Both the position numbers and the translations under genes were made by a program. From the NCBI GenBank assembly GCA_024867545.1, contig JANFNE010000089.1, forward strand, positions 1-64,000: DNA of 64,000 bases, in the 5' to 3' direction. The stretch comes from Phytopythium helicoides (Eukaryota > Oomycota > Peronosporomycetes > Pythiales > Pythiaceae). Shown in pieces: positions 1 through 8,088 of this stretch. Position 1 is the first letter of the stretch; every line of letters begins with the position of its first letter. Below the pieces are notes generated by a model that did not search any database, was not told the origin of the DNA, and worked only from the letters and a program-made list of their open reading frames with translations.

Positions 1-40
1 TCCCTATAGAGGGTTATTGGTTCAAGTCCAATAGTAGGTA
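1..40 (+). tRNA. tRNA-Leu(UAA), 3' part
   Basis: The window starts inside this gene. The variable arm, T arm (ATTGG-TTCAAGT-CCAAT) and 3' acceptor strand AGTAGGT are present and match the complete copy at 24591-24673. Confidence 0.9.
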
Positions 41-46
41 TAACTT

Positions 47-128
47 ATCAAAGTGGTGAAATTGGTAAACACGTTACACTTAGGATGTAAAGCTTTAAAG
101 CATTAAGGGTTCAAGTCCCTTCTTTGAT
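47..128 (+). tRNA. tRNA-Leu(UAG)
   Basis: Acceptor ATCAAAG pairs with CTTTGAT. The anticodon loop CTTAGGA sits in stem TTACA/TGTAA, giving UAG. It has the long variable arm typical of Leu tRNAs. With the UAA isoacceptor it covers all six Leu codons. Confidence 0.93.
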
Positions 129-206
129 AAATTCTATAATAATACATTTTAAATAAAATAAAAAAAAAATAAATTGTTTTTTATTTTATTTATATAAAAT
201 TAAATT

Positions 207-578
207 ATGATTCAAATACAAACTAAATTAAAAGTAAATGATAACAGTGGTGTAAAAATAGGACAATGTATAAAAATATATAAAAAAAAAACAGGAAAAA
301 TTGGTGATACAATATTAATTTCAGCAAAAAGTTTACGTTTAAATCAAAAAAAAAAAGTTAAGATAACTAAAGGTGATTTATTTAAGGCTTTAATTATACA
401 TACAAAATATCAAAAAAAAAGTACAATAGGTAATATGATAAAATTTGATAAAAATTGTATTATTATATTAAATAATCAAAATAAACCTCTAGGTACTCGT
501 ATTTTTGGTCCAATTACTTCTGAATTTAGAAAACAAAAAAATTTTAAAATATTATCATTATCTTCAAATATTTTATAA
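207..578 (+). CDS. rpl14: Ribosomal protein L14
   Basis: Large-subunit ribosomal protein uL14 of the mitochondrial ribosome. The 123-residue product has normal family length, opens with the typical MIQ-T-L-V-DNSG start (residues 1-15), and carries the conserved LGTRIFGPI segment near residues 95-103. It is followed after 15 nt by rpl5, the bacterial spc-operon order, but the pair is separated from the rest of that operon. It lies in the inverted repeat; an identical-length copy is at 24052-24423. The short AT-rich leader shows no Shine-Dalgarno sequence. Confidence 0.95.
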   Translation: MIQIQTKLKVNDNSGVKIGQCIKIYKKKTGKIGDTILISAKSLRLNQKKKVKITKGDLFKALIIHTKYQKKSTIGNMIKFDKNCIIILNNQNKPLGTRIFGPITSEFRKQKNFKILSLSSNIL

Positions 579-593
579 GTTTTTCAATTAAAT

Positions 594-1124
594 ATGAATA
601 AAAATTTTAAAAATCATTATCAAAATATTACAACATACGACTTAATAACAAAATTTAATTTTAAAAATGTATACGAAATACCTAAAATTAATAAAATTTG
701 TTTAAATATTGGTTTTAAAAATGCTAATATTGAAAAAAAAAAATTAATAAATATAATAATACTTTTAAAATTAATTACAAATCAAAAACCTATTGTAACT
801 AAATCAAAAAAAAATAATATTTTTTTGAAAATTAAAAAAAACTCAATAATTGGTTGTAAAGTAACTTTAAGAAAAAAAAATATTAATATCTTTTTAGAAA
901 AATTATTAATATTTATATTACCAAATATAAATAAAATTAATTTTAATATTAAAAATAAAAATATTTTAAATTTTCAAATTAAAAATGTTTTAAATTTTTT
1001 TGAATTAAAAACAGAATTTTTAAGATTTAGAGATATACCTCCAATTGATATATCTATTCATACTAATTCAAAAAAAAATAATGAATTATACGTATTATTA
1101 AATTCATTATTTGTTATTAAATAA
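594..1124 (+). CDS. rpl5: Ribosomal protein L5
   Basis: Large-subunit protein uL5, which binds the central protuberance near 5S rRNA in bacterial ribosomes. The 176-residue product shows the L5 N-terminal pattern (VYEIPKINKICLNIG near residues 26-40), the QKPIVTKSKKN segment near 64-74, and the C-terminal FLRFRDIPPIDISI block near 142-155. It is rich in Lys/Asn/Ile because of the AT bias. It sits directly downstream of rpl14 and 14 nt before trnG(gcc). Retention of L5 makes a divergent mitochondrial 5S rRNA plausible. The second copy is at 23506-24036. Confidence 0.93.
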   Translation: MNKNFKNHYQNITTYDLITKFNFKNVYEIPKINKICLNIGFKNANIEKKKLINIIILLKLITNQKPIVTKSKKNNIFLKIKKNSIIGCKVTLRKKNINIFLEKLLIFILPNINKINFNIKNKNILNFQIKNVLNFFELKTEFLRFRDIPPIDISIHTNSKKNNELYVLLNSLFVIK

Positions 1125-1138
1125 AAAAAATTTAAATG

Positions 1139-1208
1139 CAAAAATAGCTCAATGGTAGAGTATAACCTTGCCAAGGTTAATGTTGAGGGTTCGAATCCCT
1201 TTTTTTGC
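1139..1208 (+). tRNA. trnG(gcc): tRNA-Gly(GCC)
   Basis: Acceptor GCAAAAA pairs with TTTTTGC. Anticodon stem TAACC/GGTTA holds loop TTGCCAA (GCC). T loop is TTCGAAT. It reads GGC and GGU. Confidence 0.95.
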
Positions 1209-1216
1209 TTTTAAAC

Positions 1217-1301
1217 AAAGACATAAATGGACCCAAAGGCAGTTTTTGGTATTTCCAAAAATATTAAAAGGGAATAATATTAGAATTGACATTTATACTT
1301 T
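1217..1301 (+). ncRNA. Unassigned structured RNA candidate
   Basis: A ~100-base gap between two tRNA-Gly genes holds a foldable element. Its ends pair over eleven base pairs (1217-1220 with 1298-1301, 1223-1229 with 1290-1296). Inside are a seven-pair hairpin (1243-1261, TTTTTGG/CCAAAAA) and a possible third arm using two AATATT segments, making a three-way shape. Divergent mitochondrial 5S rRNAs and tmRNAs are reported from stramenopile mtDNAs, and both are candidate identities. I could not align either core, and no T-loop is visible, which argues against a tRNA or tmRNA tRNA-like domain. The strand is assumed from its neighbours. Confidence 0.3.
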
Positions 1302-1311
1302 TTATTTTATT

Positions 1312-1382
1312 GTGATTATAGATTAATTGGTAAATCCTTTATCTTCCAAGTAAATATTGTGGGTTCGAGTCCCACTAATCAC
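1312..1382 (+). tRNA. trnG(ucc): tRNA-Gly(UCC)
   Basis: Acceptor GTGATTA pairs with TAATCAC. The anticodon loop is CTTCCAA (UCC). T arm is GTGGG-TTCGAGT-CCCAC. It reads GGA/GGG and complements the GCC isoacceptor upstream. Confidence 0.95.
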
Positions 1383-1386
1383 AAAG

Positions 1387-1469
1387 GGAGAAATGGCTGA
1401 GTGGTTAAAAGCGGCAGACTGTAAATTTGTTGAAATAATTTCTACGTAGGTTCAAATCCTACTTTCTCC
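1387..1469 (+). tRNA. trnY(gua): tRNA-Tyr(GUA)
   Basis: Acceptor GGAGAAA pairs with TTTCTCC. The anticodon loop CTGTAAA gives GUA. The long variable arm is the bacterial class II form retained in protist mitochondria. Confidence 0.93.
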
Positions 1470-1514
1470 ATTTTTTTATATAATAATTATAATTAAAAAA
1501 ATATATTCTTTAAG

Positions 1515-1537
1515 ATATAATTTAATCTAAGAATGTT
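1515..1537 (+). promoter_or_regulatory. 5' strand of rns-flanking processing stem
   Basis: This 23-nt segment upstream of rns is complementary, with one mismatch, to 3100-3122 just downstream of rns. Five further pairs (1510-1514 with 3123-3127) extend it. Bacterial pre-16S RNA is bracketed by such a stem, which RNase III cleaves. Confidence 0.7.
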
Positions 1538-1590
1538 TTATTTTAAATTTTCTGTGATTTTTTAAAAATTTATATTAAATTTTAATATAA

Positions 1591-2450
1591 AAATTAAATA
1601 GAGTTTGATCCTGGCTCAGAATAAATGCTATTGGTATGCTTAACACATGCAAGTTGAATGTTTTTAAAAAACATAGCGAACGGGTGAGTAACGCGTGAAT
1701 TATCTACCTTTTAATTCAGGATAATTATATTTATAAAAATACTGAATAATTCATAAAGTTTTATAACGTTAAAAGATGAGTTTGCGTAAGATTAGGTAGT
1801 TGGTAGTTTAAAAGACTACCAAGCCTACTATCTTTAGCTGGTTTGAAAGAATGATCAGCCACATTGGGACTGAGACACGGCCCAAACTTTTTTAAAGGCA
1901 GCAGTGAGGAATTTTGGACAATGAGCGAAAGCTTGATCCAGCAATACCAAGTGAGTGAAGAAGGCTAATTAGGTTGTAAAGCTCTTTCATTAAGGAGGAA
2001 AATGACAGTACTTAAAAAAGAAGTTCCGGCTAATACCCGTGCCAGCAGCCGCGGTAATACGGGAGGAGCGAGCATTATTCGGAATGATTAGGCGTAAAGG
2101 GTTTGTAGGTGGTTTTTTAAGTTGAAAAAAACAAATTAAAGCTTAACTTTATAAATTTTTTCAAAACTGAAAAACTTGAGTATAAATAGAGGATAATGGA
2201 ATTTCTATTGGAGGGATAAAATATGTTGATAATAGAAGGAAGATCAAAAGCGAAGGCAATTATCTGGGTATATACTGACACTGAGAAACGAAAGCTTGGG
2301 TAGCGAACGGGATTAGAGACCCCGGTAGTCCATGCCGTAAACGATGAGTGCTCATATTTAGAATTTTTAGATATCAAGCTAACGCGTTAAGCACTCCGCC
2401 TGAAAAGTATAATCGCAAGATTGAAATTCAAAGGAATTGACGGGAGTCTA

Positions 2451-2482
<32 letters not shown>

Positions 2483-3098
2483 AATACGCGCAGAACCTTA
2501 CCAACTCTTGCTAATTAAATTAAAAAATTAAATTTAATTTAAACAGGCGTTGCATGGCTGTCGTCAGCTCGTGTTGTGAAATGTTTGGTTAAATCCTTTA
2601 ACGAGCGCAACCCCTATTATTAGTTGCTACTTTATTATAAAAATAAAGGCACTCTAATAAAAATGTCAATGATAGGTTGAAGGAAGGTAGGGATGACGTC
2701 AAGTCTTCATGGCCCTTATGAGTTGGGCTACACACGTGCTACAATGATAATTACAATGAGAGGCAATAATGATTAAAAATTGGAGCAAATCTTTAAAGAT
2801 TATCTTAGTTCGGATTATGGGCTGCAACTCGCCCATATGAAGTTGGAATCGCTAGTAATCGCAGAACAGCATGCTGCGGTGAATATGTTACTAGACTTTG
2901 TACACACCGCCCGTCACATCCAGGAAGTTAATTATTTTTAAAATAATTTTTAATTAATTAGTTTTAATGTAAAAATTATATAATTAATATAATTTATATT
3001 AATAATTATTTTATTAAATGTTCTTAAAAAGTAATTAGTAACTTTGATGAAGTCGTAACAAGGTAGTCGTAGGGGAACCTGTGGCTGGAAGAGCTCTT
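1591..3098 (+). rRNA. rns: Small-subunit ribosomal RNA (16S-like)
   Basis: Universal SSU blocks are visible in order: the 5' start GAGTTTGATCCTGGCTCAG (1601-1619), GTGCCAGCAGCCGCGGTAAT near 2039, GGATTAGAGACCCCGGTAGTC near 2310, CACAAGCGGTGGAGCATGTGG near 2451, the decoding-site GTACACACCGCCCGTCAC near 2900, and GGGGAACCTGTGGCTGGA near 3072. The length of about 1.5 kb is near bacterial. The 3' tail after GGCTGGA lacks the CCTCC anti-Shine-Dalgarno. The ends are estimated by comparison with E. coli. A stem-forming pair flanks the gene. The second copy is at 21532-23039. Confidence 0.96.
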
Positions 3099-3099
3099 T

Positions 3100-3122
3100 A
3101 ACATTCTTAAATTAAATTATAT
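3100..3122 (+). promoter_or_regulatory. 3' strand of rns-flanking processing stem
   Basis: Complementary to 1515-1537 with one mismatch. The pairing would loop out the whole rns transcript. Confidence 0.7.
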
Positions 3123-3190
3123 TTTAATTATTTAAAACCAAAATAATAAAAATTTTAATATCAATAAATTATAAAAAAAAAAATTAAAAA

Positions 3191-3260
3191 GGGAAAATAG
3201 TTTAATTGGTAAAATAATAGTCTCCAAAATTATTGTTATTGGTTCAAGTCCAATTTTCCT
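3191..3260 (+). tRNA. trnW(cca): tRNA-Trp(CCA), copy with 3' deletion
   Basis: The anticodon loop CTCCAAA gives CCA, which reads only UGG and agrees with a standard genetic code. Compared with the copy at 21369-21439, one T is missing from the 3' acceptor strand (four T instead of five before CCT). The last base pair is then lost or the stem slips. This is either a real defect or a homopolymer sequencing error. Confidence 0.85.
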
Positions 3261-3350
3261 GTTAATTTATATTAGTATTAAATTTTATTATAATATATAT
3301 ATATAAACTTAATTGTTTAAGTATATTTAAAATATACTTCAAATTTTACT

Positions 3351-3916
3351 ATGAAATTATTACAAAAATTTAGTCAATATTTATTACAAATTTTACCTAT
3401 TATAAATTATACTATTTATAAAAATGAATTATGTATAAATGTTCCTTCTAATAAAATAATTCCTATACTTTTTTTTTTTAAAAAATCATACAAATAGTCA
3501 GTTTAAATTATTATCAGATATTTGTGCAGTTGATTATATCAATAAAAAAAAACGTTTTGAAATTGTTTATAATTTATTAAGTATACGTTTTAATAATCGT
3601 TTAAAAGTTAAAATATCAATAAATGAATTACAACCAGTAGATTCAATTGTTAATATTTATGAAAATGCTAATTGGGCTGAAAGAGAAGTTTGGGATATGT
3701 TTGGAATTTTTTTTTTTTAATCATCCTGATTTAAGAAGAATTTTAACAGATTATGGTTTTGAAGGTCATCCTTTAAGAAAAGATTTCCCTTTAAGTGGAT
3801 TTTTAGAAGTATATTATAATGAATTAAAAAAAAGAGTTGTTTATGAACCTATAAATTTATCTCAACAATACAGATTATTTGAATTTAATAGTCCTTGGAA
3901 TAAAAAAATACATTAA
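3351..3916 (+). pseudogene. nad9: NADH dehydrogenase subunit 9, frameshifted copy
   Basis: This is the A1 copy of the complex I 30-kDa-type subunit. It differs from the intact 187-codon copy at 20715-21278 by one extra T in each of two T runs: 3469-3479 (11 versus 10) and 3707-3718 (12 versus 11). The first insertion breaks the frame after about 43 codons. The second does not bring the start-codon frame back. An open stretch from 3647 shows how the frames change. Both changes are in long homopolymers, so sequencing or polishing error is more likely than real decay. If real, the A2 copy would still supply the protein. Confidence 0.85.
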
Positions 3917-3965
3917 TTTATTTTAAAATAATATTTGTTTTTAGGTTTAATTCTATTTCATTTAA

Positions 3966-5117
3966 ATGAGATGGAATCAAAAATCTTTATTTGCAGTTCT
4001 TAATAATCATTTAATAGATTATCCGACACCTATTAATTTTAATTATTTTTACGGATTTGGTGTTTTAGCTGGATTAATGTTAGTTATACAAATATTAACA
4101 GGTATTTTTTTAGCAATGCATTATACACCACATATTGATTTAGCTTTTAATAGCGTAGAACATATTATGAGAGATGTTAATAATGGTTGGTTAATTAGAT
4201 ATGCACATGCTAATGGTGCTTCATTTTTTTTTATAGTTGTTTATGTACATATTTTTAGAGGTTTATATTATGGTTCATATATAACCCCAAGAGAAAAAGT
4301 ATGGTGTTCAGGTGTTATTATTTTTATTTTAATGATGGCTACTGCTTTTATGGGTTATGTTTTACCATGGGGACAAATGAGTTTTTGGGGTGCTACCGTT
4401 ATTACTAATTTATTTTCAGCAATACCTTTTATTGGTAAAGATATTGTTGATTGGTTATGGGGTGGTTTTGCTGTTGATAATCCAACTTTAAATCGTTTTT
4501 TTAGTTTACATTTTACTTTTCCTTTTGTAATTGCAGGTGCAGTTATTATACATTTAGCTTTATTACATGAAGTAGGATCAAATAATCCTTTAGGTTTAAC
4601 AATAAAAACAGAAAATATCCCTTTTTATCCTTATTTTTATACTAAAGATCTTTTTGGTGTAATGGGTTTATTATTAGTTTTTTTTATTTTTGTTTTTTAT
4701 TACCCAAATACATTAGGTCATCCAGATAATTATATTGAAGCAAATCCAATGAAAACACCTTTACATATTGTACCAGAATGGTATTTTTTACCTTTTTATG
4801 CAATTTTAAGATCTATTCCAAATAAGATTGGTGGTGTTATTGCAATGTTTGGTTCTTTAATTGTAATGTTAACTATACCTTTTACTAATTCTTCTGAAAT
4901 TAGAAGTACAGCTTTTAGACCTATATTTAAAGTATGTTATTGGTTATTAGTTGTTGCTTTCTTTATTTTAGGTTGGATAGGACAAATGCCTGTAGAATAC
5001 CCTTATACAGAAATAGGTATTGTTAGCATGATTTATTATTTTTTTTTCTTTATAGTAATTATACCTTTTTTAGGTAAATTTGAATCTTTTTTAATTCGTT
5101 ATAAAGTAAAAAATTAA
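3966..5117 (+). CDS. cob: Apocytochrome b
   Basis: Catalytic core of complex III in the inner membrane; it binds two b haems and moves electrons from ubiquinol in the Q cycle. The 383-residue product has family length and about eight membrane segments. The four axial haem histidines are visible at about 81, 95, 182 and 196, and the Qo-site PEWY motif is at 270-273. It lies 49 nt after nad9 and before orf178. The identical-length copy is at 19514-20665, so the gene is duplicated in the inverted repeat. Confidence 0.98.
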   Translation: MRWNQKSLFAVLNNHLIDYPTPINFNYFYGFGVLAGLMLVIQILTGIFLAMHYTPHIDLAFNSVEHIMRDVNNGWLIRYAHANGASFFFIVVYVHIFRGLYYGSYITPREKVWCSGVIIFILMMATAFMGYVLPWGQMSFWGATVITNLFSAIPFIGKDIVDWLWGGFAVDNPTLNRFFSLHFTFPFVIAGAVIIHLALLHEVGSNNPLGLTIKTENIPFYPYFYTKDLFGVMGLLLVFFIFVFYYPNTLGHPDNYIEANPMKTPLHIVPEWYFLPFYAILRSIPNKIGGVIAMFGSLIVMLTIPFTNSSEIRSTAFRPIFKVCYWLLVVAFFILGWIGQMPVEYPYTEIGIVSMIYYFFFFIVIIPFLGKFESFLIRYKVKN

Positions 5118-5201
5118 TTTTAAATATAAATTTATAAAATAATTTAATTTATTTTATAAATTTAATAATTAAATATAATTATATATTTTTATTAAAAAAA
5201 A

Positions 5202-5738
5202 ATGAGAGATTATTTATTAGATTTATGGGATTTTTCTGAAAAAATAGAAAAATCACTATTATTTTTTCAAAAAAATATCGATGATAATAATTTAGATTCT
5301 TTATTAGATAGAGAATCTTATACAAATGAAATTCAAAATATTATAAAAGAGTATTCTATTTATATAGAAGAATTTGAAAATGATGAAAATTTTTCTCAAA
5401 AAATTAAAAAAGAATTTGGTTCAGAAATTTATAAACAATTTAAAAAAAAATATTCTAATGTTTTAGCTGATCATAAAATTATAAAAGAAAAATTTAAAAA
5501 AAAAATAGATACTACAGAAGATAGTTTTATTTATGGATTTGGTGAAGATAAAAAATTATCACCAAATGATACATTTGCAATGGGCTTTGATCATACTGGA
5601 AATAATTTTGAAATAGGATTTGGTTCAGAACCTTGTTTTGATTATTCTGATAGTTATATTTTAAGTTCTAAACAATTATTAGATTTTTTAGAACAACAAG
5701 TAGATAATATTGGATATATATTATCTACTTTAATATAA
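5202..5738 (+). CDS. orf178, unknown protein
   Basis: I do not recognise this 178-residue product. It has no membrane segment. The first ~110 residues are charged and likely helical, with many Lys/Glu. The last ~70 are acidic and contain repeated Gly-Phe-Gly elements (YGFGEDKK near 111, MGFDHTGNNFEIGFGSEP near 127-144) with one Cys. The start follows a run of nine A. It is the gene nearest the edge of the unique region. The identical copy (18893-19429) shows the frame is kept open in both arms. It is probably a lineage-specific accessory gene. Confidence 0.7.
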   Translation: MRDYLLDLWDFSEKIEKSLLFFQKNIDDNNLDSLLDRESYTNEIQNIIKEYSIYIEEFENDENFSQKIKKEFGSEIYKQFKKKYSNVLADHKIIKEKFKKKIDTTEDSFIYGFGEDKKLSPNDTFAMGFDHTGNNFEIGFGSEPCFDYSDSYILSSKQLLDFLEQQVDNIGYILSTLI

Positions 5739-5763
5739 ACTAAAATATTAATATATATTAAAT

Positions 5764-5795
5764 AAATAAATAACTAATTAATTAGTTATTTATTT
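5764..5795. repeat. 32-bp perfect palindrome between orf178 and nad3
   Basis: The two halves are exact reverse complements, centred between 5779 and 5780. It sits where orf178 (plus) and nad3 (minus) converge and could form a 3'-end hairpin for either transcript. The mirror copy is at 18836-18867. Confidence 0.85.
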
Positions 5796-5828
5796 TTTAA
5801 TAAAATTATTATTTATTTTGATATTTTT

Positions 5829-6182
5829 TTACCATTCTAAGGCATCACTACACCAAATATAAATAAAACCAACAATTAATTCAACTAAAAATTCTATCAT
5901 TGTCCAAAAGCCAAATGAAAAATTTGAACTTAAAGTTAAAACCCAAGGAAAAACAAAAACAGCTTCTAAATCAAAAATAATAAAAAGAATTGCAACTAAA
6001 TAAAATTTTACATCAAAAACTTTTCTAGCATCATCATAAGGATTAAAACCACATTCATAAGCTGTTAATTTTTCTAAATCATCTTTTTGTTTAACTAATA
6101 TAAAAGATAAATTAAAAATTAAAATTGATAAAAATAAACTTAAAAGTAAAAATACGAAAATATTTGAATAATTTAATAACAT
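5829..6182 (-). CDS. nad3: NADH dehydrogenase subunit 3
   Basis: Small membrane subunit of complex I, 117 residues with three membrane segments. The family block LTAYECGFNPYDDARKVFDV, with the conserved Cys in the matrix loop, lies around residues 40-59. I start at ATG 6182 (MLLNYSNIF). The frame stays open upstream to 6248, but that part overlaps trnD and adds residues not typical of Nad3. The last eight bases (the final Trp codon and TAA) lie inside the inverted repeat and are the same sequence as the end of cox1 read on the other strand. Confidence 0.95.
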   Translation of the reverse strand: MLLNYSNIFVFLLLSLFLSILIFNLSFILVKQKDDLEKLTAYECGFNPYDDARKVFDVKFYLVAILFIIFDLEAVFVFPWVLTLSSNFSFGFWTMIEFLVELIVGFIYIWCSDALEW

Positions 6183-6207
6183 AATTTTTTTTTTTTTTTT
6201 ATAAAAC

Positions 6208-6280
6208 GGAAAAAACGGGACTCGAACCCGCGACCAATAACGTGACAAGCTATTACTCTAACCAACTGAGCTACTTTTCC
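6208..6280 (-). tRNA. trnD(guc): tRNA-Asp(GUC)
   Basis: Acceptor GGAAAAG pairs with TTTTTCC (one G-U). The anticodon loop TTGTCAC gives GUC. T loop is TTCGAGT. It sits between nad3 and atp6 and probably acts as an RNA-processing signal. Confidence 0.94.
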
Positions 6281-6307
6281 TTTTATATTTATTTATATAT
6301 AATTAAT

Positions 6308-7036
6308 TTAATGTAAATTTATAGCATCATTAATATAAATACAAGTTAATATAGTAAAAACATAAGCTTGTATCATAGCTACACCTATTTCTAAACCTAT
6401 TAAAAATACTAATAACATTAAAGGAATAAAATGTGCTAAAAATATTAAACTATTTACACTTAACATTGTCCATGCAAAACCTGCAATAATTTTTAATAAT
6501 GTGTGACCTGCCATCATATTGGCAAAAAGTCGAACTGGTAAACTTATTACACGAAATATATATGAAATTAATTCAATAGGAACTAATAAAGGAACTAAAG
6601 CTATACTAGAACCACTTGGTAATAATAAATTTAAAAAATTTATTTTATGTTTTTTAATACCAATTAAATTAAAACCAATATAGATAGTTAAAGCTAATGT
6701 AAAAGTAATTATTAAATGACTTGTTAATGTAAAACTATAAGGTACTAAACCTATTAAATTACATAAAAGTAAAAAAAAAAAAATTACAAAAATTAAAGAT
6801 ACAAATTGTTTATTATCTTTACCACCTATATTTGCATAAGTTAATTCTAAAGTTGCAGTAAATACTGATTCAAAAATTTGTTGAAAATTTGTTGGAACAA
6901 ATTTGGTTTTTATACTAATGTAAATATATACAAATAAAAAACCGATTATTGTTATTAAAGACGCGTTAGAAAACACAAAAGGTATTTGAAAAATAGGTAA
7001 AATTTCAAATTGTTCAAAAGGACTTGTTAAAAACAT
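6308..7036 (-). CDS. atp6: ATP synthase subunit a (Fo)
   Basis: Membrane subunit a of F1Fo ATP synthase, forming the proton half-channels beside the c-ring. The 242-residue product has about six membrane segments. The essential-Arg block, PVRLFANMMAGHTLLKI, lies around residues 162-178, and the C-terminal Q-AYVFT helix follows. It lies three bases downstream of cox3 on the same strand, so the two are likely co-transcribed. Confidence 0.97.
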   Translation of the reverse strand: MFLTSPFEQFEILPIFQIPFVFSNASLITIIGFLFVYIYISIKTKFVPTNFQQIFESVFTATLELTYANIGGKDNKQFVSLIFVIFFFLLLCNLIGLVPYSFTLTSHLIITFTLALTIYIGFNLIGIKKHKINFLNLLLPSGSSIALVPLLVPIELISYIFRVISLPVRLFANMMAGHTLLKIIAGFAWTMLSVNSLIFLAHFIPLMLLVFLIGLEIGVAMIQAYVFTILTCIYINDAINLH

Positions 7037-7039
7037 ATA

Positions 7040-7951
7040 TTAATTACCTCCCCACCAGTAAACTGATACAAATAAAAATAACCAAACAACATCTACAAAA
7101 TGCCAATACCAAGCTGCAGCTTCAAAACCAAAATGATGTTGTTTTGTAAAATGATGATTAATTAATCTTATAGTACTTACTAAAATAAATATAGTACCTA
7201 CAATAACATGAAAACCATGAAAACCTGTTAATAAATAAAAAGTAGAACCATAAATACCATCTGAAATACTAAAGCTACTTTCAATATATTCATAAGCTTG
7301 AATCATTGTGAAAATAAATGCTAAAGAAATTGTTAATACTAAACTTAATATAGCATTTTTTCTATCACCATAAACAATTGAATAATGTGCCCAAGTAATA
7401 GTAGCGCCTGAAGATAATAAAATTATAGTATTTAATAAAGGAATACCCCAAGCATTAACTGTTTCAATACCTAATGGAGGCCATAAAGAACCAATTTCAG
7501 GTGTAGGAGCTAAAGCTGAATGAAAAAAAGCCCAAAAAAAACTAATGAAAAAAGATAATTCTGTACCTATAAATAATAATACACCTTTTCTTAAACCCAT
7601 TTGTACTTGTTTAGTGTGATTACCTTCGTATACAGCTTCTCTTACTATATCACGAAACCAAGTATACATTGTTAAAGCAACAATTAAAAAACCTGTTAAA
7701 GTTAAAATATTACTACCACTATATCCATGTAAATACATAACAAAACCAAAAGTTAAGAAAAAAAGTCCAAATGAAATAACAAAAGGCCATGGACTTGCAT
7801 CTACTAAATGATATGGATGTTGTATTGTTGTTTTATTTTCAGTTATTTTTTTAAAAAATAATAAATCATTTTTAAATTTATTTATTTTTGTAATATCAGT
7901 TGTTGTTTCAATTTTTAAATTTTTTTTATTAATATAATAATAATTTTTCAT
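7040..7951 (-). CDS. cox3: Cytochrome c oxidase subunit 3
   Basis: Core membrane subunit III of complex IV. The 303-residue product begins the standard Cox3 sequence only at about residue 44 (HPYHLVDASPWP), so it carries a roughly 40-residue hydrophilic N-terminal extension beyond the usual ~260-270 residues. Seven membrane segments, the WAFFHSALAPTPE block and the FEAAAWYWHFVDVVWLFLF C-terminus are present. No internal ATG close to the conserved start is visible, so the extension is probably translated. It precedes atp6. Confidence 0.97.
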   Translation of the reverse strand: MKNYYYINKKNLKIETTTDITKINKFKNDLLFFKKITENKTTIQHPYHLVDASPWPFVISFGLFFLTFGFVMYLHGYSGSNILTLTGFLIVALTMYTWFRDIVREAVYEGNHTKQVQMGLRKGVLLFIGTELSFFISFFWAFFHSALAPTPEIGSLWPPLGIETVNAWGIPLLNTIILLSSGATITWAHYSIVYGDRKNAILSLVLTISLAFIFTMIQAYEYIESSFSISDGIYGSTFYLLTGFHGFHVIVGTIFILVSTIRLINHHFTKQHHFGFEAAAWYWHFVDVVWLFLFVSVYWWGGN

Positions 7952-8088
7952 AAAATTTTAAATTTATAAAATATAAATATTTTTTAATAATTAATTATTT
8001 AATTATAAATAATATTACTTAAATAATATTATTTTTTTAATTATTTAATATTAAAAAAAATAATATTAATATATTTAATATTAAAAAA

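Larger units (their letters stand above)
1..5836 (+). repeat. Inverted repeat arm A1
   Basis: This is the reverse complement of 18795-24629, running past the left window edge. Positions pair as x+y=24630, shifting to 24629 after trnW and 24631 after nad9 because of three one-base length differences, all in homopolymer runs. The right boundary lies inside the last codons of nad3, where the sequence after the shared AATGGT diverges from cox1. Confidence 0.95.

Noticed and set aside
1217..1301. A tRNA or tmRNA tRNA-like domain in the gap between the tRNA-Gly genes
   Set aside because: There is no T-loop sequence and no seven-pair acceptor followed by a T arm, so only an unassigned RNA is reported.
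2117..2377. 86-codon frame on the minus strand
   Set aside because: It lies wholly inside rns, as does its mirror at 22253-22513; conserved rRNA explains the open frame.
3647..3916. Separate 89-codon gene
   Set aside because: It is the 3' part of the frameshifted nad9 copy, not an independent gene.
6183..6248. Longer nad3 start adding 22 residues
   Set aside because: It would run through trnD, and the added residues do not belong to Nad3.
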